From Bacteroidales bacterium (GTDB lineage: Bacteria > Bacteroidota > Bacteroidia > Bacteroidales > CAIWKO01), in NCBI GenBank assembly GCA_023228145.1, contig JALOBU010000005.1, forward strand, positions 1 to 64,000: a stretch of 64,000 nucleotides of DNA, given 5' to 3'. The first letter of the stretch is position 1; each line of letters opens with the position of its first letter. The notes under the pieces are model-generated. The model searched no databases. It saw only the letters and a list, made by a program, of their open reading frames with translations, and was not told the DNA's origin. The position numbers and the translations under genes are program-made. Shown here in pieces: positions 36,694 through 44,912 of this stretch.

Positions 36694-37356
36694 TTAATCT
36701 TTGTAACGGGCAATAGGAGTTATTCCTCCGCGGACTTTATCCTTAATTTTTACCAATATCTCGGTATCCAAAGGTAAAAGAATATCCACACGGGATCCAA
36801 ATTTTATAAACCCCAGTTGGTCACACTGCATTGCTTGCATTTTTTCTTCTGCATAACATATGATACGCCTTGCCACAAAGCCGGCAATTTGTCTGACCAG
36901 AATCGGTGACCGCCCCTCGGGTTTTATGATGGTGGTTGTTTGCTCGTTCATATATGAAGACTTTGGTTTTCGGGCAACAAAATACCTTCCATAATAATCT
37001 TCTGTTTTAATGACTTTCCCGCTAACAGGGAACCAATTAACATGCACATTATTTAGCGACATAAAAACCGAAACCTGAATGCGTTTTTCATTCAGATATT
37101 TTTCTTCATTAATTTCTTCAATAGCAACAACCACGCCGTCAGCGCCGGAAAAAATAATCTTATCATCTAAAACAAAATCCCGCGAAGGCTCTCTAAAAAA
37201 ACGTATGATAATAATGAGCCAGATAAACGTAAAAGCAAGCATCAGTATATCAAACAAAAGATAATCCTGAAAAAATAAAAATAAGGGGATATTTATAGCG
37301 AAAAATATCAGAATAAAAATCAGTATGATAACCTTACCTTCTTTGTGTATTTTCAT
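36694..37356 (-). CDS. psd: Phosphatidylserine decarboxylase (short form)
   Basis: 220 residues. Makes phosphatidylethanolamine. Two transmembrane helices (~8-29, 33-53), then the catalytic domain with FMSLNNVHVNWFPVSGKV and the self-cleavage site FIKFGSRVD: cleavage between Gly187 and Ser188 generates the pyruvoyl group. This is the short bacterial/archaeal-type Psd usual in Bacteroidota. It overlaps cdsA by 4 bases; cdsA supplies the CDP-diacylglycerol from which its substrate is made. Confidence 0.94.
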   Translation of the reverse strand: MKIHKEGKVIILIFILIFFAINIPLFLFFQDYLLFDILMLAFTFIWLIIIIRFFREPSRDFVLDDKIIFSGADGVVVAIEEINEEKYLNEKRIQVSVFMSLNNVHVNWFPVSGKVIKTEDYYGRYFVARKPKSSYMNEQTTTIIKPEGRSPILVRQIAGFVARRIICYAEEKMQAMQCDQLGFIKFGSRVDILLPLDTEILVKIKDKVRGGITPIARYKD

Positions 37357-38183
37357 AGGCTGTTAGCAATAAAAATATAAATGTATAAAAAAACAAAAGG
37401 AGCTGCAAACAAAATGCTGTCGAAACGGTCGAGCATGCCGCCATGACCGGGCAATAAACTGCCGGAATCTTTTACCTGACAACTACGTTTAAACAAAGAT
37501 TCTGCGAGGTCGCCAAAAGTTCCGGCTAAAATAATGAGCATTGCTATTGCAAGCCAGTGGCAGAACAGAAAATCTTTAAACACCATAGAAAGGATAAATG
37601 CTGTAATTATCCCAAATAAAACAGCCCCAATAATTCCTTCCCATGTTTTTTTAGGAGAAATGCGTTGAAACAACAAATGTTTTCCAAATAAGTTGCCCGC
37701 AACATAAGCTGCTGTTTCTGTGACCCAGGTAATGATAAAAAAGCCCAGCAGAAGCTGTACCCTGAATTCACCAGTTATCTGAAAAGGACTGTAAAAAAAG
37801 TTAAGCAGTGATAAGGGCAGGGCAATATAATACACGCCAAGTAATGTTATGGCAATGTTAGTGAAAGGGGTTTCATGTTTGCGGTACATCTCTGCAACAA
37901 ATATTAAACAAGCCAGAGGGATATTTAACAGAACCAATCCAAAACCTGAAATATTATGTGCATATAAAGCTACGCTTAAAAATAAAAATGCCCCTAAAAT
38001 AAATCCTGCAATTTTTTGTGGTTTGATGTTGTCAGAATGTATTAAAAAATAAAATTCATGCTGGCACAACATGGTAACAAGCAAAAAAACCAACATGAAT
38101 GAATATATACTCCAGCAAACCGATGCAATAACGATACTTATAAATATCAGGCCGGTAATTGTACGTATGATAACTTTTTTCAC
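37353..38183 (-). CDS. cdsA: Phosphatidate cytidylyltransferase
   Basis: 276 residues and about eight membrane helices. Makes CDP-diacylglycerol from phosphatidate and CTP. The family signature is complete near the C-terminus: GDLAESLFKRSCQVKDSG ... LPGHGGMLDRFDSILFAAP, and the earlier ISPKKTWEGIIGA is typical. It overlaps psd and the DUF2007 gene by 4 bases each, so translation is probably coupled. Confidence 0.95.
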   Translation of the reverse strand: MKKVIIRTITGLIFISIVIASVCWSIYSFMLVFLLVTMLCQHEFYFLIHSDNIKPQKIAGFILGAFLFLSVALYAHNISGFGLVLLNIPLACLIFVAEMYRKHETPFTNIAITLLGVYYIALPLSLLNFFYSPFQITGEFRVQLLLGFFIITWVTETAAYVAGNLFGKHLLFQRISPKKTWEGIIGAVLFGIITAFILSMVFKDFLFCHWLAIAMLIILAGTFGDLAESLFKRSCQVKDSGSLLPGHGGMLDRFDSILFAAPFVFLYIYIFIANSL

Positions 38184-38383
38184 AGATTAAAATTATGAAT
38201 CAGTGATTTGGCTTTAATCACATTATCCTGCAAAACATATAATTCAAATTCGCCAAAAAGGTATATAGAATCCTGTTTATTGACAATAAGTGCTTCAATT
38301 TCATTTTCCAGAAGCATTCCTTTAATAATTTCAACCTCATAAGACTTATTACTCTCATAAATATTTACCCAGTCACTTCCCAT
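38180..38383 (-). CDS. DUF2007 small protein
   Basis: 67 residues: WVNIYESNKSYEVEIIKGMLLENEIEALIVN ... ELYVLQDNVIKAKSLI. This is the DUF2007 (putative signal-transducing) ferredoxin-like fold, reminiscent of PII-like or ACT domains; the biochemical role is unknown. It overlaps cdsA by 4 bases and follows the LUD gene by 5. Its place in the lipid operon is commonly seen in this phylum. Confidence 0.8.
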   Translation of the reverse strand: MGSDWVNIYESNKSYEVEIIKGMLLENEIEALIVNKQDSIYLFGEFELYVLQDNVIKAKSLIHNFNL

Positions 38384-38388
38384 TTTTT

Positions 38389-39039
38389 TTATTCGAATGT
38401 ATTATCATCTATTAAGAAAAGAAACAGTTCTCTCGGGCCGTGTGCTCCCATAACCAGAGTTTTTTCTATATCGGCAGTGCGGCTGGGGCCTGATATGACA
38501 GAAATCAGGGATGGCAAATTGTCTTTATATTTTTCTGTTATACCTGACAAAGCGTCGGGGAGGTCGGCAACTATCTGAGAAGAATAGGCCACTACAATGT
38601 GAGTGTCGGGATAAACAATAAGGCGGCGCCCCGAGGCCTGTGCCGATGAAACCATAATGCTTCCCAGCCTTGCTATGAGAAATTCGCAGAAAGTAATCCC
38701 CTGTTCAGCTTCTGTAATTGTATTCACATCCTGATGAAATGGCACACTGGCAACAGTAAGCATCTGCTTGATAATTTCCTCAAAGCAGTAAAGCTGATGC
38801 CATTTGTACTCTTCAGCAAAAGCTTTGATGTTATAAAAAAACTCTTTTTCATCAGCACAATAGACAAACTTACCGGCTATCGCAGTGAAAGCTTTAGCGA
38901 AAGCTACATCAAGCGGTGCTTCCGGTTGCTTAAATACCTGAGAAGAAAAATCAATTTCGCTGTAAGGGCATTCCGCTTTGTGGATGCCGGCATTTCGTAC
39001 ATTCTTCAATACTTTTTCCCTTGAGGTATATTCTTCCAT
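38389..39039 (-). CDS. LUD-domain protein (LutC/YkgG-like)
   Basis: 216 residues. The C-terminal half carries the family pattern: ITFCEFLIARLGSIMVSS, then DLPDALSGI, SVISGPSRTADIEKTLVMGAHGPRELFLFLID. In lactate-utilisation operons LutC works with LutA and LutB, but neither is here; single LUD genes beside ftsH and cdsA are common in Bacteroidota and have no established role. It lies 17 bases after ftsH. Confidence 0.87.
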   Translation of the reverse strand: MEEYTSREKVLKNVRNAGIHKAECPYSEIDFSSQVFKQPEAPLDVAFAKAFTAIAGKFVYCADEKEFFYNIKAFAEEYKWHQLYCFEEIIKQMLTVASVPFHQDVNTITEAEQGITFCEFLIARLGSIMVSSAQASGRRLIVYPDTHIVVAYSSQIVADLPDALSGITEKYKDNLPSLISVISGPSRTADIEKTLVMGAHGPRELFLFLIDDNTFE

Positions 39040-39056
39040 AGGTGGGGCTTTAACGG

Positions 39057-41351
39057 TTACTGGTTTTCTTCCCTTGCTTCGTTTTCCGATGTCAATTCCT
39101 TATCTTCATTTGCATTTGCTTTTGCTTCTGTTTCTATTTTTATTTCGGGTTTTATTTCTGTGTCTCTTGCTTCCTGAAATAATGATTCAGGTGGCTGCAA
39201 ATCTTCATTTTCGGGTTCCTGAAATATTTTTGGTTCAGAATTTACATTTTTGGGGGGTCTTGGTTTTCGTTTTGCCTTAGGGGTTTTTGCCTCCTGTTCT
39301 GTAGATTTTCTTTTTAATGTAAATTCAATGTCTCTGGCAATATCGTCAATATTGTGGCGGTCGGTAAATTTTCGTTTTCCGAAAATATGCTCCACATCTT
39401 CGCGGAATATCACTTCTTTTTCAAGCAGGAGGTTGGCCAGGGCCTTCACCTTTGGTTTATTGTCCCTGATTATCTTTTTTGCTCTTTCATATACGGTTTC
39501 CACTATTTTTCGGACCTCTTCGTCAATTGTTTGCGCCGTTGTTTCGCTATATGGTTTTGTAAGTGCATATTCCTGCTGCCCTGAGGAATCATAAAAACTC
39601 AGGTTGCCGATTTTTTTATTTAAGCCGTAATACATAACCATGGCGTATGCCTGTTTTGTAACGCGCTCCAGGTCGTTAAGAGCTCCTGTGGATACTTTTC
39701 CGAAATTTATTTCTTCCGAAGCCCTGCCTCCCATGATGGCACAAAGCTCGTCGCACATCTGTTCCGCAGTGGTAATTTGCCTTTCTTCGGGAAGATACCA
39801 TGCGGCGCCTAAGGCTTTTCCCCGAGGAATAATAGTAACTTTTACCAAGGGCGCCGCATGCTCAACCAGCCAGCTGATGGACGCATGCCCTGCTTCGTGA
39901 TAGGCTATCACCTTTTTTTCTTCTGAGGATATAATTTTGCTGCGCTTTTCCAGCCCCCCTACGATACGGTCAATGGCATCAAGAAAGTCCTGTTTGTCAA
40001 TAGTTTTCTTTTCTTTGCGGGCGGCTATCAATGCCGATTCGTTGCATACATTGGCAATGTCAGCGCCCGAAAAACCCGGTGTCTGGCGTGAAAGAAAATC
40101 AACATCTATTTCCGGAGAAAGCTTCAGAGGTTTCATATGAACCTTAAATATCGCTTTCCGTTCTTCCAGGTCCGGCAATTCAACATGTATCTGTCTGTCG
40201 AAACGCCCTGCCCTCAAAAGGGCGCGGTCAAGTATGTCGGCACGGTTGGTAGCGGCAAGAATAATAACTCCGGCATTGCTCGAAAAGCCATCCATTTCAG
40301 TTAATAACTGATTCAAAGTATTTTCTCTTTCGTCGTTGGCTCCCGTCATAGGATTTTTACCTCTTGCACGGCCTATGGCATCTATTTCGTCAATAAACAC
40401 AATACAGGGAGCTTTTTCTTTGGCGGTTTTAAAAAGGTCGCGCACACGCGAGGCACCTACGCCAACAAACATTTCCACAAAGTCGGAACCTGACAATGAG
40501 AAAAAAGGTACTTTTGCTTCACCGGCAACGGCTTTTGCAAGCAAAGTCTTGCCTGTTCCCGGAGGACCCACTAACAAAGCTCCTTTAGGAATTTTTCCAC
40601 CAAGCTGTGTATATTTTTTGGGGTCTTTAAGAAACTCCACTATCTCCATAATCTCTACTTTGGCCTCCTCAAGTCCGGCAACGTCATTGAAAGTTATCGA
40701 ACTACTGGTGTTTTTATCAAAAAGCTGTGCTTTGGACTTGCCCACATTGAATATCTGCGAGCCCCCGGTACCTCTGCCCATCATTCGCATAATAACAAAC
40801 CACACAACTATCAATATCATAATGGGTATTACCCAACCCAGAATATCTCCGCCCCAATTGCGGCGTGTTTCGGGTATGATATCTACAGGTATGCGGGTCA
40901 TAATAATGGTTTTCTCTTCTGCAGTTTTACCAATGGTGTCGTTCAGCATTATTGTTTTTTCCACTTCCCGCACCTTGCTTTCAAAATTATCAGGTGACAA
41001 TATCTCAAATATATAATGCGGCCCCTTGTTGGAAGAACTGCTGCCAAAGCCTTTTTTACTGGCTACTTCTTTAAAAGCCGTATCACTTGCTAGGGCTTCC
41101 TTTGTGATATAAATTTCAGCTTTTTCTTTATTTACAACAACAACTTTTTCAACCTGCATCTTCTCGAGGTATGAAACAAACTTATTCCACGTGGTTTCCT
41201 TTACGCCACCGCTTCCCGAAAAGAAAAAATTCATTCCAATAAAAACTATTGCGAGCAAGGCATATATCCAGTAAAAGCTGAATTTCTTTTTCCCTCCCGG
41301 TTTATTGGAAAACATAGTGTTTTTCTTATCCTGATTCTGTTCGTTAGCCAT
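39057..41351 (-). CDS. ftsH: ATP-dependent zinc metalloprotease FtsH
   Basis: 764 residues. Degrades membrane and soluble proteins at the inner membrane. Two transmembrane helices (~26-45, ~172-190) flank a periplasmic domain; then an AAA+ domain with GPPGTGKT, a Walker B IVFIDEID, and the second region of homology ATNRADILDRALLRAGRFDR; then the M41 peptidase with HEAGH. The last ~85 residues after the core (from KSTEQEAKTPKAKRKPRPP) are an unusually long, low-complexity tail rich in Lys, Pro and Glu. It lies 18 bases after rsfS in the rsfS-ftsH-LUD-DUF2007-cdsA-psd operon. Confidence 0.97.
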   Translation of the reverse strand: MANEQNQDKKNTMFSNKPGGKKKFSFYWIYALLAIVFIGMNFFFSGSGGVKETTWNKFVSYLEKMQVEKVVVVNKEKAEIYITKEALASDTAFKEVASKKGFGSSSSNKGPHYIFEILSPDNFESKVREVEKTIMLNDTIGKTAEEKTIIMTRIPVDIIPETRRNWGGDILGWVIPIMILIVVWFVIMRMMGRGTGGSQIFNVGKSKAQLFDKNTSSSITFNDVAGLEEAKVEIMEIVEFLKDPKKYTQLGGKIPKGALLVGPPGTGKTLLAKAVAGEAKVPFFSLSGSDFVEMFVGVGASRVRDLFKTAKEKAPCIVFIDEIDAIGRARGKNPMTGANDERENTLNQLLTEMDGFSSNAGVIILAATNRADILDRALLRAGRFDRQIHVELPDLEERKAIFKVHMKPLKLSPEIDVDFLSRQTPGFSGADIANVCNESALIAARKEKKTIDKQDFLDAIDRIVGGLEKRSKIISSEEKKVIAYHEAGHASISWLVEHAAPLVKVTIIPRGKALGAAWYLPEERQITTAEQMCDELCAIMGGRASEEINFGKVSTGALNDLERVTKQAYAMVMYYGLNKKIGNLSFYDSSGQQEYALTKPYSETTAQTIDEEVRKIVETVYERAKKIIRDNKPKVKALANLLLEKEVIFREDVEHIFGKRKFTDRHNIDDIARDIEFTLKRKSTEQEAKTPKAKRKPRPPKNVNSEPKIFQEPENEDLQPPESLFQEARDTEIKPEIKIETEAKANANEDKELTSENEAREENQ

Positions 41352-41369
41352 GTTGTATCTCTCTGTTTT

Positions 41370-41747
41370 TTATTTTTCCGATTCAATATAATTCAACTTT
41401 GCGTCTGCCCATAATTCTTCGAGTTTAAAGAACTGCCTGGTTTTATCCTGAAAAATGTGAGCCACCACATCCACATAATCGAGCAATATCCACTCGGCAT
41501 TTTGAAAACCCTCGCGGTGTGAAGGTTTCTGTCCCATTTCTTTCCGCACTTTTGCTTCCACGGCATCGGCAATAGCTTCGGCCTGCACACGAGATGTACC
41601 GTGGCAAATAACGAAATGCGAAAAGAAAGTATTATGCAGGTTCGAGAAGTCAATGCATACCACATTTCTGCCTTTTTTTTCGGCCATTTCTTCAGCTATG
41701 ATATTGGCAAGACGCTCATCTTCCGTTTGTTTTCTCTTTCTTGGCAT
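41370..41747 (-). CDS. rsfS: Ribosome silencing factor RsfS
   Basis: 125 residues from the ATG at 41747, which gives MPRKRKQTEDE; a TTG eight codons upstream is less likely. RsfS binds uL14 and blocks subunit joining when nutrients are low. Typical segments: VCIDFSNLHNTFFSHFVICHGTSRVQAEAIADAVE and HREGFQNAEWILLDYVDVVAHIF. It is the first gene of the ftsH operon and divergent from birA, the layout usual in this phylum. Confidence 0.93.
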   Translation of the reverse strand: MPRKRKQTEDERLANIIAEEMAEKKGRNVVCIDFSNLHNTFFSHFVICHGTSRVQAEAIADAVEAKVRKEMGQKPSHREGFQNAEWILLDYVDVVAHIFQDKTRQFFKLEELWADAKLNYIESEK

Positions 41748-41847
41748 CAGCAAATTTTTGTAAATTTGCAAAGTTACTTATTTTTATCAATATTTGTTAA
41801 TAAATTAATAGTACAAAGAGACTTGTGCAAAATTCCGGCACACAAAA

Positions 41848-42585
41848 ATGAAAATAATCTTCCTTGAAGAAACCGACTCGACAAACAATCATGCCGAGAA
41901 GCTTATTGAGAGTGGTGCTGTTAACGAGCCATTATGTATTATAACAAACAACCAGATTTCCGGCAAGGGCCAGGGTAAAAATGTCTGGTTGTCGGAACCG
42001 GGTAAAAACCTCACATTCAGCATTGTTTGCTTCCCTGATTTTTTACCTGCAACTCAGCAGTTCTACCTTAACAAAGCCGTAGCATTATCCGCACTTGACC
42101 TGTTAAGAAAAATGCTTCCCATGCAGAGTATCAGTATCAAATGGCCCAATGATATATTTATTGAAAACAAGAAAGCTGCGGGAATACTCATAAAGCTGTG
42201 CGTTCAGGAAAACCTTATTAAATACGCCATAATCGGTATCGGCATGAACGTGAACCAGCAACAGTTCCCTTCGGAACTGAGTTCAGCGGTTTCGTTGATA
42301 AACTACCTGAACAGAGAAACCAATCTCAAAGAAGCTCTTGAAAAATTTCTTACACTTTTTGATGTGCGTTACAGCCAACTTAGGCAGGGCAAAAAAGCGC
42401 CCGTTGACAATGATTACAGAAATGCTTTATACAAACTGGGGAGAACAAACTTGTTTGAATATGACGGGAAACAAGTACATGCAAAGCTCAAGGGTGTGAA
42501 CGAATACGGATGGATACAGCTTGAAACAGCGGATGGAGAACTTATTGAAGGTGATATGAACCGGGTGAAAATGATTTTGGACTAA
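41848..42585 (+). CDS. birA: Biotin--[acetyl-CoA-carboxylase] ligase
   Basis: 245 residues. Attaches biotin to the carboxyl-carrier protein. Motifs: ETDSTNNHA, GKGQGKNVWLSEPGKNLTFS (the biotin-AMP loop; most relatives have GRGQ or GRGR), IKWPNDIFI, GIGMNVN. There is no N-terminal helix-turn-helix, so it should be an enzyme only and not a repressor. Its stop codon lies within the first copy of the palindromic repeats that surround the FISUMP island, so this gene marks the left border of the island. Confidence 0.93.
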   Translation: MKIIFLEETDSTNNHAEKLIESGAVNEPLCIITNNQISGKGQGKNVWLSEPGKNLTFSIVCFPDFLPATQQFYLNKAVALSALDLLRKMLPMQSISIKWPNDIFIENKKAAGILIKLCVQENLIKYAIIGIGMNVNQQQFPSELSSAVSLINYLNRETNLKEALEKFLTLFDVRYSQLRQGKKAPVDNDYRNALYKLGRTNLFEYDGKQVHAKLKGVNEYGWIQLETADGELIEGDMNRVKMILD

Positions 42586-42647
42586 CGGGCCGTTGCCCTA
42601 TTGCACGCGTTGCGAACGCGCGCGTACTGGGGGTTATGCACCGTAAA
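42582..42647. repeat. GC-rich palindromic repeat at the left edge of the FISUMP island
   Basis: Runs from CTAACGG, which includes the birA stop, to GTTATGCACC. It holds an inner palindrome (CACGCGTTGCGAACGCGCGCG) and the 22-base block TGCGAACGCGCGCGTACTGGGG (42611-42632) that recurs with one change at 45815-45836. Far more GC-rich than its surroundings. GTTATGCACCGTAAA (42633-42647) has an inverted partner at 43580-43594. Confidence 0.7.
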
Positions 42648-43565
42648 TTATTCTTTTATTATCTTTTTCTGCAATGTCCTGTCATTACATGAAAATATAA
42701 TAATGTACATGCCTTTCTTCAAAGTGCTAATGTCTAATTCTTGCTTATTATTGTATAAAACGCCTTGAAGTATTAGTTTTCCATCAATACTATAAATATA
42801 AAAGTTTTGGTTTTGTTTACCAACAGCGTCAATTGTAATTTTATCAACAGCTGGATTTGGATATATGTCTATTTCTTTAATAAGTTCATAATCATTTATA
42901 TTGCTTGTCAGAGTATCACAAACACATCTAATGCTTAAACCATTAGTCCAACTATGAGATACTCTATATACAGTTGCTGTAAAGTACAATATATTGTAAC
43001 CCCAAGCAGTAGTTGGATACGCTATAGTTGATGTCCAGAAATCAGCTTCATAATTAATTCCAACGAATTCACCTCCTGCAAATTCACGAAAACCACCGGG
43101 TAATGCAGTAAATTCGCTTTCATTTGTTGCATAGTTTGGGCTCATCCAATGGGATGTGCCAGCTTCTCTTAATTTTGTGCCAGCTACACTTTCGCCACCT
43201 AGATATCCAATAAGCGTAACCCAGTCAGCATCGGTTGGTACATGCCAGCCTGTCGGACAAATTTTATAGGTAGTTACAGCATACCAGTTGTATAATCCAC
43301 CATACGTGGCATTAAATGTCGTAGAATCATTGTTATAATATGAATATGCAGGTGTTGTAAGATTAATCCAAACGGAATCAACTGTAACATTTGGTATTGG
43401 AGACCCATCGTTGAATGTTATTGTCTTGAGGTTTGAACCTAACCAAACCTGTGTGCCTATAATAACTTTGTTGTAAACATTACCATCAATGTCTGTTACC
43501 GTCTGACAAAAAACATGAATTGTCAGGAATGTTGCTACTACAAATAGAAAGATTTTTGTTCTCAT
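42648..43565 (-). CDS. FISUMP-domain secreted protein with T9SS sorting domain
   Basis: 305 residues. A signal peptide (MRTKIFLFVVATFLTIHVFCQ) precedes a Fibrobacter succinogenes major paralogous (FISUMP) domain (~22-220): DIDGNVYNKVIIGTQVWLGSNLKT, YGGLYNWYAV, CPTGWHVPTDADWVTLI, FTALPGGFR, FWTSTIAY, LSIRCVCD. It then ends in a T9SS type A sorting domain (IYPNPAVDKITI ... ISTLKKGMYIIIF). Cell-surface location is expected; FISUMP domains have no settled function. The gene fills the space between a 15-bp inverted repeat pair (42633-42647, 43580-43594). First of three paralogues here and the only one with the sorting domain. Confidence 0.85.
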   Translation of the reverse strand: MRTKIFLFVVATFLTIHVFCQTVTDIDGNVYNKVIIGTQVWLGSNLKTITFNDGSPIPNVTVDSVWINLTTPAYSYYNNDSTTFNATYGGLYNWYAVTTYKICPTGWHVPTDADWVTLIGYLGGESVAGTKLREAGTSHWMSPNYATNESEFTALPGGFREFAGGEFVGINYEADFWTSTIAYPTTAWGYNILYFTATVYRVSHSWTNGLSIRCVCDTLTSNINDYELIKEIDIYPNPAVDKITIDAVGKQNQNFYIYSIDGKLILQGVLYNNKQELDISTLKKGMYIIIFSCNDRTLQKKIIKE

Positions 43566-43579
43566 GGTATTTTTCTTTT

Positions 43580-43717
43580 TTTATGGTGCATAACGGACAT
43601 GTGCTGCTGCATGGCGGGGCGTCAAACGGGCGTGTCCGGCGGACACTGCACGTTTTGATGTCCCGCTTAAGTGTCCGGCAGGACAGTTTTCCCGCTGGCA
43701 GCAGCACAAAGTTAGCG
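43580..43717. repeat. Long imperfect palindrome between two FISUMP genes (attC-like)
   Basis: Outer parts are GGTGCATAAC (43585-43594) and AGTTAGCG at the other end (to 43717). The main stem pairs TGTGCTGCTGC (43600-43610) with GCAGCAGCACA (43698-43708) and continues past a small bulge into GGCGGG with CCCGC. Inside are two short palindromes built on GTCCGGCGGAC and GTCCGGCAGGAC. The shape, a 60-130 base single-strand fold with a bulged stem, recalls an integron attC site, but the conserved R boxes fit only partly. Confidence 0.6.
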
Positions 43718-43732
43718 TTTCGTTGGTTTTTA

Positions 43733-44401
43733 TTAATCCTTAATACAACGTACAGATAATCCACTTCTCTTCCAGTCGACATTTTTGTATATATTGGCGT
43801 AATTATTGAGAATGATCATGTACCATGCTTTGTCTGTATTGTATTCAGTAGAACTCCACCAGTAGCCCTTCCATTTAATGAGGGTGAAGATGCCACTAAA
43901 TCGGTAACCTCCTGGAAGTGCTGTAAATCCGTATTCATCAGTAGCTCCGGTATTAGGACTTTCCCAATGTTTTAAACCACTTTCTTTCATCTTTCCACCG
44001 GCAATACTTAATCCTCCTAAAAAATCTATTAAGGTAATCCACTCAGCATCTGTGGGTATATGCCAGCCTTTTGGACAAAGTTTGTCTGATTTTACAGCCC
44101 ACCAGTTGTAAAGTGCGCCATAAGTGTTTTTGTTGCTATTGGGATTGTTTTCATACCAGCAATAACCAGGTGTAGTTAAATAGACCCAGTCCGTATTATC
44201 GGTCACATAAGGTATTGCTGTACCATCGTTGAAATGAGTGGTTTTTAAGTTCTCAGTCATCCATGTTTGATTTCCGATTTTTACAGTTTTGTAAACATTA
44301 CCATCAAAATCTTTAACTGATTGCTCAGTTTGTGCTTTAATTAATGAATTTCCTATCACAATAAAGCAAAGTACAATTAACATTCCCTTTATATGTCTCA
44401 T
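43733..44401 (-). CDS. FISUMP-domain secreted protein without sorting domain
   Basis: 222 residues. A signal peptide (MRHIKGMLIVLCFIVIGNSLIKAQ) and then a FISUMP domain covering the rest: DFDGNVYKTVKIGNQTWMTENLKT, YGALYNWWAV, CPKGWHIPTDAEWITLI, FTALPGGYR, YWWSSTEY, SGLSVRCIKD. It ends at the domain boundary with no T9SS tail, so it may stay in the periplasm or use another route. Closely similar in plan to the genes on both sides; 167 bases of palindromic DNA separate it from the 305-residue paralogue. Confidence 0.83.
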   Translation of the reverse strand: MRHIKGMLIVLCFIVIGNSLIKAQTEQSVKDFDGNVYKTVKIGNQTWMTENLKTTHFNDGTAIPYVTDNTDWVYLTTPGYCWYENNPNSNKNTYGALYNWWAVKSDKLCPKGWHIPTDAEWITLIDFLGGLSIAGGKMKESGLKHWESPNTGATDEYGFTALPGGYRFSGIFTLIKWKGYWWSSTEYNTDKAWYMIILNNYANIYKNVDWKRSGLSVRCIKD

Positions 44402-44912
44402 TTTTTTCTTTTTAATGATTAATAATTATTATTTGAATTTTTCATTTGTCTGTTTCCTAATCCAATGAACGCTAACGCCTGTGTTAGCGTATTACGTTTA
44501 TTTTTACTTTAGTTTACGGTTACGTTTATTCCATTTTAACATCTTAAATTACTTATTATTAGCACTTTAATTTTTTTAATATCCGTTTGCAATCATTTGT
44601 CCCATAGGGATGCCTTTGGCATAAGCGTTTGTAATCGTCTCAACAAATATAATAATTATTTGAATTGATATAAAACTCGGAAAGTTTTTCTCGGAAGTAT
44701 TTTTTGCATCTTCCGCTTTTTGGCAGGCACAGAAAATACATTTTACCGATTGCACATTCAATATAGTCCAATGTCGCCTTTTTCTTATTGGACTATTTTC
44801 ATGTAGCATCGGCACTAACCATTGTAATTTATTTTTTGTCTTTTGACTAAAAAATAAATACAATTGGTATTACTTAGCCAGGGCTAATGCCGACGCAAAG
44901 TAAAAAATGCGC
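44402..44912. other. 511-base intergenic region rich in hairpins
   Basis: No credible gene: a 95-codon minus-strand frame at 44576-44863 lacks signal, domain or neighbour support. Three inverted repeats are visible: CGCTAAC with GTTAGCG at 44470-44489; ATAGTCCAAT (44763-44772) with ATTGGACTAT (44787-44796), a perfect 10-bp stem; and a long imperfect pair at 44806-44837 and 44848-44896 (GCATCGGCACTAACC..TTGTAATTTATTTTT against AAAAATAAATACAATTGG..CTAATGCCGACGC). The last sits 16 bases after the stop of the FISUMP gene at 44913 and may act as its terminator or be a mobile repeat. Confidence 0.65.

Noticed and set aside
40336..41016. 226-codon plus-strand frame
   Set aside because: Entirely antisense to the conserved AAA+ core of ftsH; a shadow frame.
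44576..44863. 95-codon minus-strand frame in the hairpin-rich gap
   Set aside because: Overlaps the inverted repeats, shows no recognisable protein pattern and has no credible start context.
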